Position numbers and translations under genes: made by a program
Notes under the pieces: model-generated
What the model saw: the letters and a program-made list of their open reading frames with translations, nothing else
Database searches by the model: none
Told to the model about the DNA's origin: nothing
Source: JAPLDA01 sp043787975
GTDB taxonomy: Bacteria; Bacteroidota; Bacteroidia; AKYH767-A; 2013-40CM-41-45
Direction of reading: 5' to 3'
DNA length: 39,243 bases
Assembly: GCA_043787975.1 (NCBI GenBank)
Contig: JAYVUK010000070.1
Location: 1 to 39,243, forward strand
In this document: one piece after another, positions 24,842 through 32,345 of the stretch
How the letters are laid out: every line of letters starts with the position of its first letter
Numbering within the stretch: position 1 is the stretch's first letter

Positions 24842-26629
24842 ATGAAAATACGACTACACAAAAAACTTTCGCCGATATTTCTATCGGTACTTATCAGCAC
24901 TTTTACTTTCGCACAGAATAATTCTCATCGCATGACCGACGCAGAAAAAAGCGCGATGCCTGATTACCTGCAAACCATTTCAACTACGAGTGCAACCGGA
25001 ATTACAACACCGCCCACTTCGCCGGTTAGAGCAAGCGCTGAATGGGAGGAGATTGACTATCTCATGGTAGCATGGACAGGCTACCCTACCATCATCCGTG
25101 AAATCGTTCGCGCTGCGCGTCTCGAAACGCAGGTTATTATTATCTGCGGAAGCGCTTGTTCGGGAAGCACGGATTCAACTTCTATTAAAACGACACTTAC
25201 CTCCAATGGAATTCCTCTTACGAATATTCATTTCCTGTACGCTCCATGTAATTCCATTTGGTCACGCGATTATGGTCAATGGAATATTTACACCAACGAT
25301 GTTGATTCGCTTGCACTCATCGACTGGATTTACAATCGCCCGCGTCCGAAAGATGATACAGTGCCATTAGCCATTGCGAATTTTACCGGCTTACCGATTT
25401 ACAGAACTACCGTTGCACCAAACAATCTTGTACATACGGGAGGAGATTTTATGACCGATGGTTTCGGAACAGGATTTTCTTCCAATTTGATTTTGACTGA
25501 TAACCTTCCGGCTGCAGGATTTGGCGCAAACCATACATCCGCTGAAATTGATACCATTATGAAACATTTCATGGGCATCAACCGCTATGTTAAAATGACA
25601 ACATTGCCTTATGATGTGATTCATCATATTGATATGCATTTGAAACTTCTCGATGAAGAAACATTGCTTGTCGGAGAATATCCTGCAGGTGTTGCAGATG
25701 GTCCGCAGATAGAAGCCAATCTTCAATACGTTCTCAGCAATTATAATTCTGTGTTTGGCACTCCTTATAAAGTGGTTCGAATACCGATGCCTCCCGGCCC
25801 TACAGGCACGTATCCTGACAACAATGGCGACTACAGAACATACGCCAACGCCGTGTTCGTAAACAAAACGATCATTCTTCCGACGTATGCGCAGCAGTAT
25901 GATACCACAGCATTGAGAATCTGGCGCGAAGCTTTGCCGGGCTATATCATCAAAACGATAGACTGCAACAGCATCATTACCCAGCTTGGAGCGATTCATT
26001 GCATCACCAAAGAAGTTTCCGCTGCTGATCCGTTGTTGATTTCACACCAGGCATTGCATGACACCTACAACACAATCAATCCTTACCAGGTTGATGCGCG
26101 AATTCAACATCGTTCCGGAATTTCATCAGCAGAAATTTATTATCGCACTGACACCACGCAACCCTATGTTTCTGTTTCGATGACTCAAGACGTTGACCCG
26201 ATTTATTGGACCGGTTTTATTCCTGCACAACCAGCGGGCACAACCGTTTACTACTATCTACAGGCAAGTTCTGTTTCGGGAAAAACGCAAGTCCGTCCGA
26301 TGCCGGCTCCGGCAGGATATTGGAAATTTAAGGTGTTGCTGAATGTCGGAATCTCGGAAGCAACATTAAATATTCTCCAACTTCAACCAGCATTTCCAAA
26401 TCCGTCAAAGGGAATAACATGCATTCCTGTTTCCAATGCATGGCCGCAACACGCAAGTATTTTGCTGAAGGATATTTTAGGCAGAACGGTACAAACTATT
26501 TTTGATGGAGAGATTCCTTCCGGTGAGAAAAAATATTTCGCCAACACTGAAAGTCTTGCATCCGGAGTTTACATGATTGAACTGAAAACAAAAAACAAAA
26601 CTTTTGTTCAGAAATTAATTGTGAGATAG
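24842..26629 (+). CDS. T9SS-exported peptidylarginine deiminase homologue
   Basis: A 595-residue exported protein of the agmatine deiminase/peptidylarginine deiminase (guanidino-group modifying) superfamily. It has a signal peptide (cleavage after TFAQ near residue 25), a deiminase domain at about residues 65-395 and a T9SS sorting domain from about residue 518 (AFPNPSKG to KLIVR). Catalytic residues are visible: D143 (SRDYGQ), H262 and D264 (HHIDMH) and C387 (GAIHCITKE); HTGGDFMTDGFG is the Gly-rich loop. The layout resembles the Porphyromonas gingivalis PPAD, also secreted by T9SS, which citrullinates C-terminal arginines. Agmatine as substrate is unlikely because the protein is exported. 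Confidence 0.88.
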   Translation: MKIRLHKKLSPIFLSVLISTFTFAQNNSHRMTDAEKSAMPDYLQTISTTSATGITTPPTSPVRASAEWEEIDYLMVAWTGYPTIIREIVRAARLETQVIIICGSACSGSTDSTSIKTTLTSNGIPLTNIHFLYAPCNSIWSRDYGQWNIYTNDVDSLALIDWIYNRPRPKDDTVPLAIANFTGLPIYRTTVAPNNLVHTGGDFMTDGFGTGFSSNLILTDNLPAAGFGANHTSAEIDTIMKHFMGINRYVKMTTLPYDVIHHIDMHLKLLDEETLLVGEYPAGVADGPQIEANLQYVLSNYNSVFGTPYKVVRIPMPPGPTGTYPDNNGDYRTYANAVFVNKTIILPTYAQQYDTTALRIWREALPGYIIKTIDCNSIITQLGAIHCITKEVSAADPLLISHQALHDTYNTINPYQVDARIQHRSGISSAEIYYRTDTTQPYVSVSMTQDVDPIYWTGFIPAQPAGTTVYYYLQASSVSGKTQVRPMPAPAGYWKFKVLLNVGISEATLNILQLQPAFPNPSKGITCIPVSNAWPQHASILLKDILGRTVQTIFDGEIPSGEKKYFANTESLASGVYMIELKTKNKTFVQKLIVR

Positions 26630-26696
26630 TTCTTTTTTGAACTCTGACATGAGGAATTCTCAAAAATGTTAGTTCCCTTAGATACTATTGTAAATC

Positions 26697-26797
26697 GCTT
26701 TGTCTTTGCGTTCTTTGCGAAATACTTTGCGCCCTTTGCAGTAAAATAATTTGAACCGCAAAGGGCGCAAAGAAAAAAAACACAAAGAGCGCGAAGG
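26697..26797. repeat. long inverted repeat, family B (second copy)
   Basis: An exact 15-bp inner stem (CTTTGCGCCCTTTGC at 26725-26739 with 26758-26772) is flanked by weaker pairing out to about 26697 and 26797. Its core GCAAAGGGCGCAAAG is like the palindrome at 1739-1800. It lies in the gap between the deiminase and the GT-C gene. The minus-strand frame here encodes AKGAKYFAKNAK and is not a real gene. Confidence 0.75.
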
Positions 26798-26868
26798 GAA
26801 TATCCGGAAAGATGTGAACGGATATCAATCCTTCTCCGATCCGAACCAACTACTCCTAAATAAGAAGT

Positions 26869-28539
26869 ATGGCTAAGCAGCAAAAGCAAACGAAGACTCC
26901 TTCAGTACAAATTAAGAAACCGGTCAAAGCTTCAAAAACTTTGTTTGAAAGCCTTGAAACTGTTTTTCAGAATAACCAGCGGTTAATTTTTTTCATCATC
27001 ATCGGGTTGAGCGCACTTTTCGGGGCGCTGCTCTTTGATGTGAAAGTAAGCGAAGGCAACGATGATTCGGAATACATTGAGTGGGGTTATGATTTTTCAC
27101 AAAACATACACAACCTCAGTCTTGGCAAAGGCCCACTTTACCCGATGTTGCTGAGTATTCCCATTCGTATTGCGGGAATAAATTTAATTATGCTTAAAAG
27201 TCTTTCATTGGTATTCTCCGTGCTCTCCCTTGTATTTTTATACTTCGCGTTTCGTAAACGTTTAGCATTGGTTGTTTTGTTTCCTGTGCTTTTCCTGGTC
27301 GCGGTAAATTCTTCGTTTCAATATTTCGCCAGCCAAACCTACACAGAAGCATTGTTCATGATGTTGCAGGCGTTGTTTGTATGGGCGTTTATGAATGTAT
27401 ACGAGAATGAAAACAAAAACGAACTGGTTCCTTCCAACTGGAAACAGTGGCTCGTATTGGGTTTTATGATTCTTGTTTTAGCGCTGGCGAAAAATTTAGC
27501 CGTTGTCGCCATCCTTGCTCTCATCCTCTATTTTGCACTCAATAAACAATTCAAACAGGTTGCCTATACGATTGTTGCGTACCTGGTATTCCGTTTACCT
27601 TTTGAAGTATTGAGATATCTAGTATGGAATAAATCAAATCAATATCAATCGCAGACAGATATCCTGTTGCGTAAAGATCCGTATGATCCTTCCAAAGGGT
27701 TGGAAGACTTCTCCGGTTTTGTAACACGCTTCTTTCAAAACATTGAACTGTACATTTCAAAACGATTCTTCCAGATCCTGAACTTCCGGTCCATGGATGA
27801 AGTTAACATAAAACCCGGTTTGACTTTTTTGTTTTTTGTCATTCTCTTTCTCTGCATCTTTTTTATCATCCGGAATAAAAACAAGCTGATGCTTTTTATT
27901 TCCATCTATGTTCTCACGATGATGTTTACCACGTTCGTGGCATTGCAAACCCGTTGGGATCAGCCGCGGTTGATCATGGTATTCATTCCGTTTATTTTAC
28001 TCATCATGACATCTGCCATTCATCCGCGGCTGCGCAATTCGTTCGGTCAGTTTTTTTATCTTGTGTTTATTGTCATTCTGCTTGGAACAAGTTTATTCTC
28101 TACGATCGGCAAAGCCGAAAAACAATATCCTGTTCTGAAAAAAAATATGGCCGGTGATATTTATTACGGCTATACACCGGATTGGGTAAATTATCTTAAG
28201 ATGAGTGCTTATTGTGGCGATAGCCTTCCATCCAACGGTCTTGTAGCCTGCCGAAAAGCCCCCATGTCATTTGTGTATGGAAAAGGGAAAAAGTTTTACG
28301 CCATTTATTCTGTCATCAGCAGTGATCCCGATACGGTTTTAAAAATTTTCAAGCGCGACAGTGTTACGCATGTCATTGTTGCAAGTCTCCGGCGTGACCC
28401 GAGACGCGAAGACGGATACATCATTAACACCGTTCACCGTATGTTACAACCCATCCAACAAAAATATCCTGAGAAACTCGTGATGATAAAGCAAATCGGA
28501 GAATCTGAACCTGCTTTTTTGTATAAGATCAATTATTGA
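26869..28539 (+). CDS. GT-C type membrane glycosyltransferase (GT39/ArnT-like)
   Basis: A 556-residue integral membrane protein with a Lys-rich cytoplasmic N-terminus, about ten hydrophobic helices between residues 40 and 415, and a soluble C-terminal domain of about 135 residues. The first extracytoplasmic loop carries NDDSEYIEWG (D65, D66, E68), the acidic motif typical of GT-C enzymes using polyprenyl-phosphate sugars. The acceptor could be a protein, lipid or glycan. It heads a cluster with a methyltransferase 7 nt downstream and a GT2 fusion, which may supply the lipid-linked sugar donor. The exact family is uncertain. Confidence 0.75.
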   Translation: MAKQQKQTKTPSVQIKKPVKASKTLFESLETVFQNNQRLIFFIIIGLSALFGALLFDVKVSEGNDDSEYIEWGYDFSQNIHNLSLGKGPLYPMLLSIPIRIAGINLIMLKSLSLVFSVLSLVFLYFAFRKRLALVVLFPVLFLVAVNSSFQYFASQTYTEALFMMLQALFVWAFMNVYENENKNELVPSNWKQWLVLGFMILVLALAKNLAVVAILALILYFALNKQFKQVAYTIVAYLVFRLPFEVLRYLVWNKSNQYQSQTDILLRKDPYDPSKGLEDFSGFVTRFFQNIELYISKRFFQILNFRSMDEVNIKPGLTFLFFVILFLCIFFIIRNKNKLMLFISIYVLTMMFTTFVALQTRWDQPRLIMVFIPFILLIMTSAIHPRLRNSFGQFFYLVFIVILLGTSLFSTIGKAEKQYPVLKKNMAGDIYYGYTPDWVNYLKMSAYCGDSLPSNGLVACRKAPMSFVYGKGKKFYAIYSVISSDPDTVLKIFKRDSVTHVIVASLRRDPRREDGYIINTVHRMLQPIQQKYPEKLVMIKQIGESEPAFLYKINY

Positions 28540-28546
28540 TTTGACC

Positions 28547-29296
28547 ATGAAGTACACATCAGAATTTGATCTGGATGATCCACAGCGCACGATTGAACAT
28601 GCGGAAATAATAAAGTCAAAACCCTTTTTAAAAAAACTTTATCAAGACTGGTATTCAAGTTTTGTAAAAGTTCTTTCGCAATTGCCCCAAGGAAAAATGA
28701 TAGAGATCGGGAGCGGTGGTGGTTTCTTAAAGGAAATGATACCAACTGTAATTACCAGTGACGTTCTTCCGCTGCCCGATTGTGAGATGTGTTTTTCAGC
28801 CGAGCATTTGCCTTTTCAAAATGAAGAGTTGAGCGCCATATTTATGGTAAACGTGTTGCATCATATTCCGGATGTGAAAAAATTTTTTTCCGAAGCACAA
28901 TTGAAATTGAAAAAAGGTGGAATGATTGTGATGGTGGAAACCGCGCACACTCCCTTTTCAAAATTTATTTATCAGCGCTTTCATCACGAACCATTTGATC
29001 CGACAGTTACGGATTGGAAATTACCGGAAGGCGGACCGATGAGCATCAGCAACCAGGCATTGCCATGGATTATTTTTAAACGCGACCGAAAACTATTTGA
29101 ATCACTTTATCCTAATTTAAAAATTGAGAGCATAAAATATCATACACCGTTCAGGTATATTTTGAGCGGTGGCGTTTCAAGAAAAGCCTTCGTCCCCGAT
29201 TGGTCATTTGGTCTTTTTACGACCCTTGAAAAAATATTGACTCCTTTTTCAAAATTATCTTCTTTGTTTTTTACTGTCACTGTAAGAAAGGTATAA
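28547..29296 (+). CDS. class I SAM-dependent methyltransferase
   Basis: A 249-residue cytoplasmic protein with a Rossmann methyltransferase core: motif I KMIEIGSGGG (residues 50-59), a post-I acidic strand (TSDVLPLPDCEM), and NVLHHIPDVKKFF as motif IV with the following helix. The C-terminus has no membrane helix but holds hydrophobic segments (GLFTTLEKILTPF). The substrate is not clear; location between two glycosyltransferase genes suggests a sugar or lipid-linked sugar. I start at ATG 28547; a TTG six bases earlier is in frame. The gap from the GT-C stop codon is 7 nt, so co-transcription is likely. Confidence 0.8.
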   Translation: MKYTSEFDLDDPQRTIEHAEIIKSKPFLKKLYQDWYSSFVKVLSQLPQGKMIEIGSGGGFLKEMIPTVITSDVLPLPDCEMCFSAEHLPFQNEELSAIFMVNVLHHIPDVKKFFSEAQLKLKKGGMIVMVETAHTPFSKFIYQRFHHEPFDPTVTDWKLPEGGPMSISNQALPWIIFKRDRKLFESLYPNLKIESIKYHTPFRYILSGGVSRKAFVPDWSFGLFTTLEKILTPFSKLSSLFFTVTVRKV

Positions 29297-29366
29297 TGAA
29301 CCGGAAATTATCCATTCAGGATTCAACTTTTTTTTCTACTATCGCTGAAATTTAATTCGAAAAATT

Positions 29367-30782
29367 TTGCCTCGTTATAAAGAATACTTCGATCAGCTTG
29401 CAAGCAGCCGTGTACGTATACGTAAACGTCACCGTTACTATTGGAATGAAATCACGCGTTATTGCAATTACTTTTCACATGAAACACTTTCTGTTCTGGA
29501 GGTTGGCTGTGGCACCGGCGAACTGATTGGCGGACTGAAAGCTACCAAGAAAGTCGGAATTGATTTCAGCGACAAGATGATTGACATTGCGCGACAGCAA
29601 TATCCCGATGTTGATTTCAAGGTGATGGACGCGGAAGATTTACACCTCAACGAAAAATTTGATCTCATCATCGTTTCTAACCTGATTGGATTTGCAGGTG
29701 ATGTTCAGGCAGTGTTTGAGCAGCTTCACAAAGTGTGTCACAGCCGCACAAAAATTATCGTGACCTATTATAATTTTTTGTGGGAGCCACTTTTAAACCT
29801 CGCTGAGTTTTTACGGTTGAAAACAAAATCTCCCAAACAAAACTGGCTCACTCAATCCGATATTAAAAACCTGTTGTTCCTTGCCGGCTTCGATGAATAC
29901 AGGCGCACCAACCTGATGTTGCTGCCCGTTTATATTCCCTTGTTATCTGAATTCTTCAATAAGTTTTTGGTGAGGTTGCCGTTGATCCGGAGTCTTGCCA
30001 TCAACCATTATTCTTTTTCCCATCTGCGTTCCGAATTGAACAACGAAGAAGCACAAAAACTTTTTTCCGTGTCGATTGTAATTCCAGCGCGCAACGAAAG
30101 CGGTAACATTGAAAATGCAATCACACGGCTTCCGTCATTCGGCAGCCACCAGGAAATTATTTTTGTAGAAGGAAACTCGACTGACGATACGTGGGAAAAA
30201 ATTCAGGAGATACAGAAAAAATACTCTGCCAAGCACGACATTAAAATTGCAAAACAGCCGGGCAAAGGAAAAAACGATGCTGTAAGAAAAGGATTCGGTA
30301 TGGCTACAGGAGATATTTTTATGATCCTCGATGCCGACCTCACCGTTCCACCGGAGGATCTGCCGAAATTCTACGATGCGATCGCAACTGGCAAAGGAGA
30401 TTTTATTAACGGATGCCGGCTCGTTTACCAGATGGAAAAAGAAGCGATGCGTTTTTTAAACCTGCTTGGAAATAAATTTTTCAGCATCATGTTTACATTT
30501 CTTCTCGAACAAAGTTTTAAAGACACGCTCTGCGGAACAAAAGTTATTTTCAGAAAAGATTATGACAAGTTAGTTTCCAACCGAAAATTTTTCGGCGAAT
30601 TCGATCCGTTCGGAGATTATGATTTGATCTTCGGAGCGTACAAACTCAACCTTCGTATCGTGGAAATTCCGATTCGTTACCGTGAACGAACCTACGGCAG
30701 CACGAATATTTCGCGATTCAAACATGGATTAATTTTATTGCGCATGTGTTTGTTTGCTGCACGGAAAATTAAATTTGTTTGA
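29367..30782 (+). CDS. methyltransferase - GT2 glycosyltransferase fusion
   Basis: A 471-residue two-domain protein. Residues 1-190 form a class I methyltransferase (VLEVGCGTGELIGGL at 43-57). Residues 234-471 form a GT2 glycosyltransferase like dolichol/polyprenol-phosphate mannose synthases: SIVIPARNESGNIENAI, VEGNSTDDTW, GKGKNDAVRKGF and DAD at 322-324, ending FEGEF-like FGEFDPFGDYDL and RERTYGSTNISR. It probably makes a polyprenyl-phosphate sugar for the GT-C enzyme upstream. There is no ATG before motif I (first in-frame Met is at residue 71), and the frame stops at 29346, so a TTG start at 29367 is likely; ATT codons at 29355 and 29364 are alternatives. Confidence 0.8.
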   Translation: MPRYKEYFDQLASSRVRIRKRHRYYWNEITRYCNYFSHETLSVLEVGCGTGELIGGLKATKKVGIDFSDKMIDIARQQYPDVDFKVMDAEDLHLNEKFDLIIVSNLIGFAGDVQAVFEQLHKVCHSRTKIIVTYYNFLWEPLLNLAEFLRLKTKSPKQNWLTQSDIKNLLFLAGFDEYRRTNLMLLPVYIPLLSEFFNKFLVRLPLIRSLAINHYSFSHLRSELNNEEAQKLFSVSIVIPARNESGNIENAITRLPSFGSHQEIIFVEGNSTDDTWEKIQEIQKKYSAKHDIKIAKQPGKGKNDAVRKGFGMATGDIFMILDADLTVPPEDLPKFYDAIATGKGDFINGCRLVYQMEKEAMRFLNLLGNKFFSIMFTFLLEQSFKDTLCGTKVIFRKDYDKLVSNRKFFGEFDPFGDYDLIFGAYKLNLRIVEIPIRYRERTYGSTNISRFKHGLILLRMCLFAARKIKFV

Positions 30783-30783
30783 G

Positions 30784-30873
30784 AATAGACCGCAGATTTT
30801 CATGATGATCGGGAGTAGTTATGATTCTTTTATCCGCGAACATCATAATCATCATGAAAATCTGCGGTCTATT
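30784..30873. repeat. perfect 26-bp inverted repeat, family D
   Basis: Perfect 26-bp arms (30784-30809 and 30848-30873, containing ACCGCAGATTTTCATGATGA) enclose a 38-nt loop. The right arm is followed by TTTAAAAT, so it may terminate the glycosyltransferase transcript. It fills most of the 118-nt gap before the thioredoxin gene. It resembles CCGCAGATTTTC-type dispersed repeats that I recall from other Bacteroidota. Confidence 0.9.
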
Positions 30874-30900
30874 TTAAAATCCTTGCAATTAATCTCTTAG

Positions 30901-32115
30901 ATGAAAAACAGGTTATTTATTTTGGCGTTCTCATTTTCTTGCATTGCTAATGCTCAACCAAGCCTTCAGCAAGGCAACTGGCGCTTGGTGCTACAGCTTA
31001 ATGACACCACAGAATTGCCTTTCAACTGTGAATTGAATGAAAAAACAATGGACATCATCAACGCCGGAGAGCTGATTACGGTGGATGAAATAAATTATTC
31101 AGGCGATTCTGTTTTCATCCGGATGCCCGTTTTTGATTCCGAGTTCCGCGGAAAATTTTCTCAAACAGAAATCACGGGAAATTATTTGAACCATGCCAGA
31201 AGAAATAAAAATGTAATTCCTTTTCGTGCCGACTATGGATTGGGATTTCGTTTCATTGATCGAGCACAAAAGACAAACGAAGATTTCAGCGGACGATGGG
31301 AAGTCGAATTTGCTGGTGATAGCGGTGACGCTGAAACAAAAACTTCAATCGGTGAATTTAAACAAAATGGAAATCACATCACAGGAACTTTTCTTACCGT
31401 GACCGGGGATTACCGTTATCTCCAGGGTGATGTAATGGGCAATACATTTTCAATTTCCTGTTTTGATGGTTCACACGCTTTTCTTTTCACTGCAAAATTT
31501 CAACCTGATGGAACATTGCTTGGTGATTATTACTCAGGCCAACACTGGCATGACACCTGGATTGCAAAACGAAATGAAAAAATACAATTAGCAAATCCTG
31601 ATTCGCTTACCTTCCTGAAACCGGGCTATGATCGCGTGAACTTTTCTTTTCCTGATGTAGACAGCAACCTGATTTCGTTGGGAGATAAAAATTTTAAAAA
31701 CAAAATTGTCATTGTGCAAATTATGGGAACATGGTGTCCGAATTGCATGGATGAAACTGCTTTTCTTTCTCCTTTTTATAAAAAGTACAAAGACAAAGGC
31801 CTTGAAATAATTGCTCTTGATTTTGAACGCATCACTGAATTTCCAATTGCACAGAAAAATCTTCAGCGTTTAAAAAAGAGATTCGATATTGACTACACCT
31901 TGTTGTATGCAGGAACTACGGATGCAGAGCTTCGAGGAAAAACGTTGCCGATGCTCAACCGGATTTTTTCTTTTCCGACCACAATCTTCATTGATCGCAC
32001 CGGAAAGGTGAGAAGAATTCACACCGGCTTTTCAGGACCTGCTACCGGTGAACATTACGACCGATGGAAAGATGGTTTTATTGATTTTGTTGATGGGTTG
32101 GTGAAGGAAAAATAA
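30901..32115 (+). CDS. exported TlpA-like thioredoxin with N-terminal beta domain
   Basis: A 404-residue periplasmic thiol-disulfide protein. A signal peptide (cleavage after NAQP near residue 19) leads to an N-terminal beta-rich domain (residues 20-225) and a C-terminal TlpA/AhpC-type thioredoxin fold with the active site WCPNC (C279, C282) and cis-Pro in SFPTTIFID. The family delivers reducing power in the periplasm, for example to cytochrome c maturation or stress repair. A pentaheme cytochrome gene begins 230 nt downstream, so a role in cytochrome maturation is possible but not shown; no heme lyase gene is present here. Upstream is the family D hairpin. Confidence 0.88.
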   Translation: MKNRLFILAFSFSCIANAQPSLQQGNWRLVLQLNDTTELPFNCELNEKTMDIINAGELITVDEINYSGDSVFIRMPVFDSEFRGKFSQTEITGNYLNHARRNKNVIPFRADYGLGFRFIDRAQKTNEDFSGRWEVEFAGDSGDAETKTSIGEFKQNGNHITGTFLTVTGDYRYLQGDVMGNTFSISCFDGSHAFLFTAKFQPDGTLLGDYYSGQHWHDTWIAKRNEKIQLANPDSLTFLKPGYDRVNFSFPDVDSNLISLGDKNFKNKIVIVQIMGTWCPNCMDETAFLSPFYKKYKDKGLEIIALDFERITEFPIAQKNLQRLKKRFDIDYTLLYAGTTDAELRGKTLPMLNRIFSFPTTIFIDRTGKVRRIHTGFSGPATGEHYDRWKDGFIDFVDGLVKEK

Positions 32116-32282
32116 TCTGAACCTGAAAAAATTGGCTCAATTCCTACCTGTCAGGAGTAGCTTCGAAAAAATTCATACTTGAACAGTAGAATAATCTCAA
32201 AAAATTGATCTTGATAATTTTGTGCCTTACATGAAAAGGTAGCGTTTGAAGGCTTTCAGGGCAACAGATTGTCGTGAACCTG

Positions 32283-32313
32283 TTGCTCTCCTAAGAAGTA
32301 TTTTCTATTTTTG
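32283..32313 (+). promoter_or_regulatory. Bacteroidota-type promoter of the cytochrome gene
   Basis: TTG (32283-32285), a 20-bp spacer, then TATTTTTG (32306-32313) fit the -33 TTG / -7 TAnnTTTG consensus. The start codon is at 32346. A hairpin GCAACAG/CTGTTGC at 32261-32286 overlaps the -33 element and could affect initiation. A second TAATTTTG box at 32215-32222 lacks a good -33. Confidence 0.65.
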
Positions 32314-32345
32314 TTTTCCTTTTAATTTCCTGCCCCAACCTGCGT

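Noticed and set aside
25391..25999. 202-residue minus-strand ORF inside the deiminase gene
   Set aside because: It is antisense to a clear catalytic domain and has His/Cys-rich composition typical of a shadow frame.
26608..26889. 93-residue minus-strand ORF
   Set aside because: It is made mainly of the family B repeat (AKGAKYFAKNAK), overlaps the deiminase stop and the GT-C start, and has no gene-like features.
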